This document shows positions 58,175 through 64,000 of a stretch of DNA of 64,000 nucleotides, piece by piece. Where the stretch lies: positions 574,001-638,000 of the forward strand of contig NZ_CP060720.1 of NCBI RefSeq assembly GCF_014397115.1, given 5' to 3'. The DNA is from Vagococcus carniphilus (GTDB taxonomy: Bacteria > Bacillota > Bacilli > Lactobacillales > Vagococcaceae). How positions within the stretch are numbered: the first letter of the stretch is position 1; each line of letters begins with the position of its first letter. The translations under genes and the position numbers were made by a program. The notes under the pieces are model-generated. The model did no database searches and was not told the DNA's origin. It worked only from the letters and a program-made list of their open reading frames with translations.

Positions 58175-58906
58175 ATGGCAAAGAAATATTCAGAAACACA
58201 TCAAATTCCATCATACAATTGTGACACAATGAAAAATATAAAAATACCAACAATGGTACGTATGTTGATAACCATATCAGGTGCTCAGAGCCAAAGTTTA
58301 GGTGTAAGTGATGATTTTGTAGGCTCTTTTAATTTAGGTTGGATTATTATTCAACATGATGTATTTATTAAAAGATTACCTCAATCAGGAGAGAAAATAA
58401 CTTTAACGACTGAAGCAGAAAGTTATAATAGATTCTTTTGTTATCGAAATTTTTGGATTCATGATGAAGCAGGAAACGAATGTGTCTTAATGAAGACTAC
58501 TTTTGCTTTAATGGATTTAGTTGAGAGAAAGATGGGAAGTGTGTTGGATGAAATAATCGCTCCCTTTGAATCGGAAAAAATTAAACGTGTTAAACGAGCA
58601 GAAAAAATACATTCTCTTGAAACGGTTGAAGGCGAAAAAGCATATGCTGTTCGTTATTATGATATTGATGGCAACAAACATGTTAATAATTCCGTTTATC
58701 TTGACTGGATGATGGATGCTTTTGATTTTAATTTTTTAAGTAGTCATATACCAGAAACAATCTCTATTAAGTTTAATAAAGAAATGCGTTATGGGGATGT
58801 GGCAAAAAGTCAGTGGCAAAAAGATGGGTTAAATTCAATTCACCAAATCGTTTCTGGTGATACGGTGAATGCTGAAGCAAACGTTAAATGGGTTGAAACT
58901 AATTAA
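58175..58906 (+). CDS. Acyl-ACP thioesterase
   Basis: 243 residues from the ATG at 58175 (AAGGTGATA upstream). Double hot-dog fold of the plant FatA/FatB-like bacterial family. The first half has IPTMVRMLITISGAQSQSLG; the second has the catalytic Asx-His segment YYDIDGNKHVNNSVYLDWMMDAF. It releases fatty acids from acyl-ACP, affecting membrane lipid supply. A TGA-TATACT extended -10 lies near 58138-58146. No fatty-acid genes are nearby. Confidence 0.9.
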   Translation: MAKKYSETHQIPSYNCDTMKNIKIPTMVRMLITISGAQSQSLGVSDDFVGSFNLGWIIIQHDVFIKRLPQSGEKITLTTEAESYNRFFCYRNFWIHDEAGNECVLMKTTFALMDLVERKMGSVLDEIIAPFESEKIKRVKRAEKIHSLETVEGEKAYAVRYYDIDGNKHVNNSVYLDWMMDAFDFNFLSSHIPETISIKFNKEMRYGDVAKSQWQKDGLNSIHQIVSGDTVNAEANVKWVETN

Positions 58907-58943
58907 ATAAAGAATAAATTTCATTTTGCTTATTAAAAAAAGA

Positions 58944-58972
58944 TTGCATTTTGATTAAAAAAGCGGTACTTT
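58944..58972 (+). promoter_or_regulatory. Promoter candidate for the alaA-like gene
   Basis: TTGCAT (58944-58949), 17-nt spacer, TACTTT (58967-58972). Confidence 0.5.
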
Positions 58973-59019
58973 TAAAAGCATAGGTTTTTTCATTTTCTTA
59001 CAAGAAGGGGGAAAGTAAA

Positions 59020-60237
59020 ATGAAATTTTATTCAAAATCATCCAAATTAGATTATGTCAGCTACGATGTTCGTGGGCCTGTGTTAGAGGAAGCGGACCGT
59101 ATGATGAAAAAGGGAATTGATGTGATCAAATTAAATACAGGAAACCCTGCCTCATTTGGTTTTAAAGCGCCTAATGAGATTATTGATGATTTGATTATTC
59201 ATGCAAGAGATTCTGAAGGTTATTCAGATTCAAAAGGTATTTTCTCAGCAAGAAAAGCGATTCAACAATATTGCCAATTAAAAGGTTTTCCGAATGTTAG
59301 TATAGACGATATTTATACAGGTAATGGTGTGAGTGAGTTAATTACCATGTCGATGCAAGGCTTGATTGATAATGGAGATGAGATTCTTGTTCCAATGCCT
59401 GATTATCCCCTTTGGACAGCAGCTATTACTTTAGCAGGTGGGAATGCTGTTCATTATATGTGTGATGAATCTGCTGAATGGTATCCAGATATAGATGATA
59501 TTAAAAGCAAAATTACGAATAGAACTAAAGCGATTGTGATTATTAATCCTAATAATCCAACAGGAGCTTTGTATCCTAAAGAATTGCTCGAAGAAATTGT
59601 TAAAGTTGCAAGAGAGCATCAATTAATTATTTATTCAGATGAAATCTATGACAGATTAGTAATGGATGGTTTAGAGCATATCTCAATTGCGACTCTAGCA
59701 CCAGATTTATGTGTGATTACATTCAACGGTTTATCTAAATCTCATAGAGTAGCAGGATTTAGAGTTGGTTGGATGGTAATTAGTGGGAATAAAAAATATG
59801 TCCAAGGCTATATTGAAGGCTTAAACATGCTGGCATCAATGCGATTATGCTCCAATGTTTTATCTCAACAAATTGTTCAAACAGCACTTGGAGGACATCA
59901 AAGTGTGGACGAGCTACTTTTACCAGGTGGCAGAATTTATGAGCAGCGTGAGTTTATCACCAATGCGCTTAATGATATTCCTGGTATTTCAGCAGTAAAA
60001 CCTAAGGCTGCCTTTTATATTTTTCCAAAAATAGATACTAAAAAATTCAACATTAGAGATGATGAACAGTTTGTTCTTGATTTTCTTCATGAGAAGCACG
60101 TTTTATTAGTTCATGGAAAAGGATTTAATATGCCAACACCAGATCATTTTAGAATTGTATATTTACCAAAAGTTGACGATTTGGAAAAAACGACTCTTGC
60201 ATTAGATGATTTTTTGAGCCGTTATAAACAAAAATGA
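59020..60237 (+). CDS. alaA: Class I/II aminotransferase, AlaA-type alanine transaminase
   Basis: 405 residues, the same length as E. coli AlaA and strikingly similar along the whole chain as recalled: YDVRGPVLEEA near the start, GYSDSKGIFSARKAI, MPDYPLWTAAITLAGG, IINPNNPTGALYPKELL, LSKSHRVAGFRVGWM with the PLP Lys240, and DHFRIVYLPKVDDL near the end. It would interconvert pyruvate/glutamate with alanine/2-oxoglutarate. AGAAGGGGG precedes the ATG. Confidence 0.9.
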   Translation: MKFYSKSSKLDYVSYDVRGPVLEEADRMMKKGIDVIKLNTGNPASFGFKAPNEIIDDLIIHARDSEGYSDSKGIFSARKAIQQYCQLKGFPNVSIDDIYTGNGVSELITMSMQGLIDNGDEILVPMPDYPLWTAAITLAGGNAVHYMCDESAEWYPDIDDIKSKITNRTKAIVIINPNNPTGALYPKELLEEIVKVAREHQLIIYSDEIYDRLVMDGLEHISIATLAPDLCVITFNGLSKSHRVAGFRVGWMVISGNKKYVQGYIEGLNMLASMRLCSNVLSQQIVQTALGGHQSVDELLLPGGRIYEQREFITNALNDIPGISAVKPKAAFYIFPKIDTKKFNIRDDEQFVLDFLHEKHVLLVHGKGFNMPTPDHFRIVYLPKVDDLEKTTLALDDFLSRYKQK

Positions 60238-60253
60238 GTGTTAAGTAAATGAA

Positions 60254-60284
60254 AAAAGACTCGAATTCTAAATTCGAGTCTTTT
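60254..60284. terminator. Bidirectional terminator after the alaA-like gene
   Basis: AAAAGACTCGAATT (60254-60267) pairs with AATTCGAGTCTTTT (60271-60284), 3-nt loop; shared with the converging DUF2187 gene. Confidence 0.88.
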
Positions 60285-60286
60285 GT

Positions 60287-60472
60287 TTATTGCGCACTAA
60301 CTAAAGGATAACAAGTTTTCTTACTGATTACTATGCGTCCTAAATATTTGTCTGTGATTTCAAAGTTTGGGTTTGTCACATTAATGAGGAATGAGTTTTC
60401 GTATTCTTTCTCAATAATTCCTTCAAATTGGTTTCCTTGCCAGTCAAAATTTACTTTACTATTAATTTCCAT
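60287..60472 (-). CDS. DUF2187-family small protein
   Basis: 61 residues with a KOW/SH3-like strand pattern: MEINSKVNFDWQGNQFEGII, then YENSFLINVTNPN and YLGRIVISKKTCYP. This matches the small DUF2187 proteins of Firmicutes; function unknown. GGGAG is 9 nt before the ATG. It faces the alaA-like gene tail to tail and shares its terminator. Confidence 0.8.
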   Translation of the reverse strand: MEINSKVNFDWQGNQFEGIIEKEYENSFLINVTNPNFEITDKYLGRIVISKKTCYPLVSAQ

Positions 60473-60639
60473 AAGTAAGCGCTCCCGTCTGAAAAGCTAC
60501 ATTTTTTTAAATAACAAATATAATTATATTATGGACTCATTATACCACAAAATTGTATAAAAAAAGAGTTTTTTCTGAAAAATATGTTGGATAAAAGTTA
60601 GAAATGTTCGATATCTACTCATGTAGTAAAATAGTGTTA

Positions 60640-60654
60640 ATTGTATAGACCAAT
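60640..60654. promoter_or_regulatory. GntR/NagR-type operator before nagA
   Basis: ATTGTATAGACCAAT is an imperfect palindrome with ATTG/CAAT ends and a TATAGAC core, like dre sites of NagR (YvoA), the HutC-type repressor of amino-sugar use. It ends 2 nt before the -35. The regulator gene is not in the window. Confidence 0.6.
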
Positions 60655-60656
60655 CC

Positions 60657-60685
60657 TTGACTAGAAAAGAAAATAGTGCTATTTT
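60657..60685 (+). promoter_or_regulatory. nagA promoter
   Basis: TTGACT (60657-60662), 17-nt spacer, TATTTT (60680-60685). The -10 lies in a perfect inverted repeat AAAATAG-TG-CTATTTT (60670-60685). The 60473-60639 stretch upstream shows no other gene. Confidence 0.6.
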
Positions 60686-60719
60686 AAAGGTAAATTAGAA
60701 ATAGAAAGAAGTTTTAGCT

Positions 60720-61868
60720 ATGAAAACAGTTGTTTATGCAGATAAATTTTATTTAACAAGTGGCGTTACTGGTCCTGGTTATTTAGATATCAGTAATGGT
60801 GTTTTTGGAGAAATGACAAAAGAAAAACCAACTGGTGAAATCGAAGTAATTGATTATACAGGTAAGTGGATTGCTCCAGGTTTAGTGGATACTCATATTC
60901 ATGGCTTTAAAAATAATGATGTTATGGATAATAATGCAGAGGGCATTAAACAAATGTCTGAAGATTTATTATCTTGTGGTGTCACTTCATTTTTACCAAC
61001 AACTTTAACATCAAGTCGTGAACAACTAACAGCAGTTGCCAAAACGATTGGTGAAGTATATCAAGATGTCAAAGGAGCAAAAATTCAAGGAATTTACTTT
61101 GAAGGACCTTTCTTTACTGAAGAGTATAAAGGCGCTCAAAACCCTGGTTATTTCTCAGATCCAGATATTGATGTATTCAATGAATGGCAAGAAGTATCAG
61201 GTAATATTATAAAAAAAATTGCCTTAGCTCCTGAGCGAGAAGGAGTATCTGACTTTGTTAAAGAAGTGACAGATAGTGGTGTTGTAGTTGCTTTAGGCCA
61301 TAGTAATGCGACTTTAGAAGAAGCAAGTCAGGCAGTTGAATCTGGAGCGAGTGTTTTTGTTCATGCGTTTAATGGTATGCGCGGTTTAAATCATCGTGAA
61401 CCAGGTATGGTAGGAGCAGCAATGAATTTAAAACATGTGTTCTCTGAATTAATTTGTGATGGTCATCATGTTCATCCAGATGCAGCTAACATTTTAATGG
61501 AAAAAGCTGGACGTGATCACATTGCATTAATCACAGATTGTATGATGGCTGGCGGTATGCCAGATGGTCATTACATGTTAGGTGAATTTCCTGTGACAGT
61601 AAGTAATGGAACTGCTCGTTTAGAAGAAGGAAATCTAGCTGGTAGTATTTTAAGATTAAAAGAAGCGATTAAGAATGTCGTTGAGTGGGGAATTGCTACA
61701 CCAGAAGAAGCGATTATGATGGCGACTTATGTTCCTGCTGTGAGCTGTAAAATGGAAGATGTTTGCGGTAGTATTACTCGTAATCGTGCAGCAGACTTCA
61801 TCGTTTTATCAAAAGAACTAGATTTAGAAGCGACTTATCTGGACGGAGAATGTCGTTATAATGTATAA
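60720..61868 (+). CDS. nagA: N-acetylglucosamine-6-phosphate deacetylase
   Basis: 382 residues, amidohydrolase fold. Metal motif VDTHIHGFKNNDVMD (His59, His61), GIYFEGPFFTEEYKGAQNP with a metal Glu, ALGHSNATLEEA and VFVHAFNGMRGLNHREPG histidines, and the catalytic Asp in LITDCMMAGG. It converts GlcNAc-6-P to GlcN-6-P in amino-sugar catabolism and wall recycling. nagB is not adjacent. An operator-like palindrome upstream fits NagR control. Confidence 0.96.
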   Translation: MKTVVYADKFYLTSGVTGPGYLDISNGVFGEMTKEKPTGEIEVIDYTGKWIAPGLVDTHIHGFKNNDVMDNNAEGIKQMSEDLLSCGVTSFLPTTLTSSREQLTAVAKTIGEVYQDVKGAKIQGIYFEGPFFTEEYKGAQNPGYFSDPDIDVFNEWQEVSGNIIKKIALAPEREGVSDFVKEVTDSGVVVALGHSNATLEEASQAVESGASVFVHAFNGMRGLNHREPGMVGAAMNLKHVFSELICDGHHVHPDAANILMEKAGRDHIALITDCMMAGGMPDGHYMLGEFPVTVSNGTARLEEGNLAGSILRLKEAIKNVVEWGIATPEEAIMMATYVPAVSCKMEDVCGSITRNRAADFIVLSKELDLEATYLDGECRYNV

Positions 61869-61880
61869 AAAAAGGGTGGG

Positions 61881-61980
61881 TAAAAAGTCATTTTGCTCCG
61901 AGCAACTGGAGTGAAAATTGAACAATCAGTTTTTTTGATTGATTGATTTTTGCGAAGTTGCCGTGGGAGCAGACTTTTTA
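61881..61980. repeat. ~100-nt self-complementary intergenic element
   Basis: Four pairs of arms nest in order: TAAAAAGTC (61881-61889) with GACTTTTTA (61972-61980); TGCTCC (61894-61899) with GGAGCA (61966-61971); GCAACT (61902-61907) with AGTTGC (61956-61961); and inner AAAAT/ATTTT plus AATCA/TGATT. The whole span folds into one long imperfect hairpin preceded by GGGTGGG. It may be a palindromic interspersed repeat, a structured RNA or an unusual terminator of nagA. No second copy was noticed in this window. Confidence 0.65.
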
Positions 61981-62003
61981 TCTCCTGACTATTAAGAGTT
62001 AAT

Positions 62004-62029
62004 AGAGGTTGACATTTAAGTCAGTCTCT
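62004..62029 (+). terminator. Intrinsic terminator, plus direction
   Basis: AGAGGTTGAC (62004-62013) pairs with GTCAGTCTCT (62020-62029) with two G-T wobbles, followed by TTTTATTTTTT. It ends any plus transcript from nagA through the folded element. Confidence 0.75.
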
Positions 62030-62031
62030 TT

Positions 62032-62616
62032 TTATTTTTTAACAAATATGACTTCATCGTCATTTAGAGGATGTAATGGAAGCTTATTTTGATATTTTTC
62101 TAAAATAATTTTAGCAGCGTCTTTCATGTACTCATTATCCATATGTGGTAATGGATAAGAATCAATGAGATTAAGGGCTTGAGTAGACTCAAGTTGGGGT
62201 GCTTTTTCTGGTTCATCCATCTCTTTAATGTAATCAATATCGGGACTCATAATAATAGAGCCAGCCGATTCTCCGATGTAAAGTTTACCTGAGTTAATGT
62301 GTTCCTCAATTAATTGATCAGCACCACTTCGTCTTAGTTCTTGAAGTAAGTAAAATGTATTGCCACCAGCGATAAAAATAATATCACTAGCTTTAATCTG
62401 TTCTTTAAAATCAGGTTGATTTAAATCAATAATCGTAACAGTCATTTTTAATTTTTCTAGAAGAGCAAGAGCTTCATCCTTGAATTCAGAATACTCTTCG
62501 ACTTGGCTTGCGGTATCAAAAAAAGCAATGGTTTTATTTTCTAGAGAATCATTAACGAAAGTCTCTAGTTGTTTGTAGCTATCTGCAAAAGACGATGTTA
62601 AAAATAGTTGAATCAT
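62032..62616 (-). CDS. Peptidase S51 (dipeptidase E-like) family protein
   Basis: 194 residues. The class I glutamine-amidotransferase-like fold of the S51 family: IIFIAGGNTFYLLQELR, the nucleophile Ser in KLYIGESAGSIIMSPDI, and PHMDNEYM late in the chain. Characterised members cleave aspartyl dipeptides, but many relatives are uncharacterised. GGAGGATTTCTT precedes the ATG. It lies 22 nt after a kinase-like gene on the same strand, likely as one transcript. Confidence 0.88.
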   Translation of the reverse strand: MIQLFLTSSFADSYKQLETFVNDSLENKTIAFFDTASQVEEYSEFKDEALALLEKLKMTVTIIDLNQPDFKEQIKASDIIFIAGGNTFYLLQELRRSGADQLIEEHINSGKLYIGESAGSIIMSPDIDYIKEMDEPEKAPQLESTQALNLIDSYPLPHMDNEYMKDAAKIILEKYQNKLPLHPLNDDEVIFVKK

Positions 62617-62638
62617 AAGAAATCCTCCTAGATATATA

Positions 62639-63223
62639 TTAGTTTAAGTTAAAAGTGGTAACAATCTCTTCTGCAACTTCATGAGGAGTAAGATGTGTAT
62701 TATCAATTGTCAAAGAGGAGACGTTAGGAAATAAGTGAGTCAGTTCCTCTTGTGTTGTTTCTAATCGATACTTATCTAGACTGCTAAGTAAATCATGTTT
62801 TGAAAATTCAAGATTTTGTTTTGAAGGCTTAGCCTTTAATCTATCTTCATGTGTATTTCTTTTTAATCTCGTTTCAAGATTCGCTGTAAGAGCGACGAAG
62901 TAAACTGCTTCTTGGTGATTAAGAAAAATTTTAGCTATTTTTTCTAGAAAAGAAATATCATATTTTCCATCAAAATCAATCATAACAGTAAAAATAATTG
63001 AGTTAGTAGGATTTGTTTCTTTATTATTAACAAATGCTTCAAATAAATTAAACCTTGTTTGATCTGATAGAGAAAAAGCTTCCTCTGTATAGCCAAGGAA
63101 ATTCGCATATAAATCAAGTGTTTGGTGATTGAAAAGAAGTTTTCCGTTTATTCGTTTTTCAAGTTCCTTGCCAATGGTCATTTTGCCAACTGCTTGTGGT
63201 CCTATTAGCACAATTAAGCTCAT
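62639..63223 (-). CDS. P-loop kinase-like protein
   Basis: 194 residues. Walker A GPQAVGKMTIGKEL at 8-21; KLLFNHQTLDLYANFLGY and a shikimate-kinase/adenylate-kinase-like lid NLETRLKRNTHEDRLKAKPSK follow. It is probably a small nucleoside/nucleotide-type kinase of unknown substrate. GGAGGCG precedes the ATG. Upstream of the S51 gene and divergent from the DUF1697 gene. Confidence 0.8.
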   Translation of the reverse strand: MSLIVLIGPQAVGKMTIGKELEKRINGKLLFNHQTLDLYANFLGYTEEAFSLSDQTRFNLFEAFVNNKETNPTNSIIFTVMIDFDGKYDISFLEKIAKIFLNHQEAVYFVALTANLETRLKRNTHEDRLKAKPSKQNLEFSKHDLLSSLDKYRLETTQEELTHLFPNVSSLTIDNTHLTPHEVAEEIVTTFNLN

Positions 63224-63271
63224 ACAATCGCCTCCAATTAATTAATTAGTTTAAAGTATGACTAAAAAAGT

Positions 63272-63319
63272 ATAACTTGTCTAGCTAAAAATGCTTTATA
63301 ATAAAATGAGACAAGTTAT
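63272..63319. promoter_or_regulatory. 11-bp inverted repeat around the DUF1697 promoter region
   Basis: ATAACTTGTCT (63272-63282) and AGACAAGTTAT (63309-63319) are perfect inverted copies 26 nt apart. The gap holds TTATAATAAAAT (-10-like), and TTGTCT in the left arm could be a -35, though spacing to TATAAT is only 14 nt. The right arm runs to the start of the ribosome-binding region. It could be a two-site operator or an mRNA stem. Confidence 0.55.
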
Positions 63320-63335
63320 GAAAGAAGGCGTAGAC

Positions 63336-63902
63336 ATGATTTCGTATGTAGGTTTCATTCGAGGGTTAAATGTGGGGGGAAAGAATAAAGTTGCTATGTC
63401 AGATTTACGATTTGAGTTTGAACAACTAAACTATCAAAGTGTTTCAACAATCGGTAATACTGGTGTTATCTTTTTTGACTCTGATGAAGAAGTAGAAAAT
63501 GACGCGTTATCTAGGCAGTTAACTGATAAGTTAGGTTTAGAGATTAAAATTGTTTGTCTAACTTTTGAAAAATTACTTAAAATAAAAAGTCAGTTACCTG
63601 ATTGGTGGAATCAAGAGAAAGAGTGGCGCCATAATGTCTTATTTTTACTGGACGAGATAGACATAAGTCATTTAACGAATCAATTTCCTACCTTTGATGA
63701 ATCAATTGAAAAAGCCTTTGTAATGGATGAAGCCATTTTTTGGGCATCAGCTTTTACTGAAAGAAAAGACTATTATCGAAGTCAATACTCAAAATTAATG
63801 AAACACAAAGTTTATAAGCATGTTACAATCAGAAATGGTAATACACTAAATAAAGTATTTAATAAAATAGAAGAAACAGGTAAAAAAATGGGTCACAGCT
63901 AA
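63336..63902 (+). CDS. DUF1697-family protein
   Basis: 188 residues from the ATG at 63336 (AAAGAAGG 7 nt upstream); the longer frame starts inside the promoter region. MISYVGFIRGLNVGGKNKVAMSDLRFEFE at the start, TIGNTGVIFFDSD and the C-terminal KHKVYKHVTIRNGNTLNKVF are the DUF1697 pattern. The fold is ferredoxin-like by family knowledge; function is unknown. Single gene with a terminator. Confidence 0.87.
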   Translation: MISYVGFIRGLNVGGKNKVAMSDLRFEFEQLNYQSVSTIGNTGVIFFDSDEEVENDALSRQLTDKLGLEIKIVCLTFEKLLKIKSQLPDWWNQEKEWRHNVLFLLDEIDISHLTNQFPTFDESIEKAFVMDEAIFWASAFTERKDYYRSQYSKLMKHKVYKHVTIRNGNTLNKVFNKIEETGKKMGHS

Positions 63903-63927
63903 TCAGAAAATTGATTAATTGTGACTC
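63890..63927 (+). terminator. DUF1697 gene terminator
   Basis: GGGTCACAGCTAATCA (63890-63905) pairs with TGATTAATTGTGACTC (63912-63927) with wobbles and one mismatch, then a T-rich tail; overlaps the gene's end. Confidence 0.78.
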
Positions 63928-63936
63928 GTTTTGTTT

Positions 63937-64000
63937 TTAGTTTAGTGCCAAAATACTTGTCTTAAGTGTATTTTCTTCAAAAGCGATTAGAAAATCCCAA
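63937..64000 (-). CDS. Possible C-terminal end of a minus-strand gene (partial)
   Basis: Reading the minus strand from the window edge gives an open frame of 20 residues (WDFLIAFEENTLKTSILALN) ending in TAA at 63937-63939, just before the DUF1697 terminator. Too short to identify; it could be chance. Confidence 0.35.
   Translation of the reverse strand, partial: WDFLIAFEENTLKTSILALN

Noticed and set aside
60333-60560. 75-codon plus-strand frame opposite the DUF2187 gene
   Set aside because: The minus-strand DUF2187 product has a ribosome-binding site and family pattern; the plus frame has neither.
1-64000. Search for CRISPR arrays, IS elements, phage genes, toxin-antitoxin and restriction genes
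   Set aside because: No transposase, integrase, spaced repeats or defence-type genes were seen; the window is essentially core genome.

Overview
This 64 kb window looks like the core chromosome of a low-GC Gram-positive coccus of the Lactobacillales. Gene order fits Enterococcaceae best, with a Vagococcus-like genome as the most probable source. The basis is cinA-recA-rny, the complete dcw cell-wall/division cluster flanked by DUF3397 and by ylmE-sepF-ylmG-ylmH-divIVA-T-box-ileS, Firmicutes-type leaders (L10, L21, T-box), and A/T-rich codon use with AGGAGG-type ribosome-binding sites. The genus is inferred from memory of gene order, not from a database search.

Layout. 1-4.8 kb: start of a serine dehydratase beta subunit (minus strand), then cinA, recA (with a LexA-type operator) and rny. 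4.9-9.2 kb: a signalling/export block of membrane-anchored XRE regulator, ABC exporter, response regulator and histidine kinase. 9.2-14.1 kb: an accessory sugar-derivative block of AraC regulator, a large hairpin touching the next start codon, and four genes (Gfo/Idh oxidoreductase, ThuA-like protein, TIM-barrel isomerase, second Gfo/Idh oxidoreductase). 14.1-16.8 kb, minus strand: a P1B-4 metal ATPase with a His-rich tail and a GNAT acetyltransferase. 17-19.5 kb: rplK-rplA, L10 leader, rplJ-rplL. 19.6-24.8 kb: pncB, fbp (minus), trmR-like methyltransferase, tRNA-Arg(TCT) (minus) and a TetR regulator. 24.9-26 kb: L21 leader, rplU-prp-rpmA. 26.1-34.8 kb: aminopeptidase, yqhY-nusB, folD-xseA-xseB-ispA-tlyA-argR-recN and a 39-residue DUF4044 protein (minus).

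35-52.9 kb is the division region: DUF3397, mraZ-rsmH-ftsL-pbp-mraY-murD-murG-divIB, ftsA-ftsZ-ylmE-sepF-ylmG-ylmH-divIVA, and a T-box followed by ileS. 53-64 kb is a housekeeping/accessory mix: the opuC-type osmolyte ABC operon, zwf (minus), acyl-ACP thioesterase, alaA-like aminotransferase, DUF2187 protein (minus), nagA with a GntR-type operator, a ~100-nt self-complementary intergenic element, an S51 peptidase plus a P-loop kinase-like protein (minus), a DUF1697 protein and a partial minus-strand reading frame at the edge.

Most of the window is ordinary core genome; no CRISPR array, phage, insertion sequence or toxin module was seen. The most interesting signals are regulatory: a LexA box inside the cinA terminator, three 10-bp-spaced GTGG repeats before mraZ, twin GTGGGAGG...ACCAC elements before rplK and rplA, the hairpin ending 8 nt before the keto-sugar-like operon, an 11-bp inverted repeat around the DUF1697 promoter region, and the folded element after nagA. 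Protein oddities are the Ser-to-Gly change in the CinA amidase motif, KQSKS instead of KMSKS in IleS, and a dcw transpeptidase without PASTA domains.
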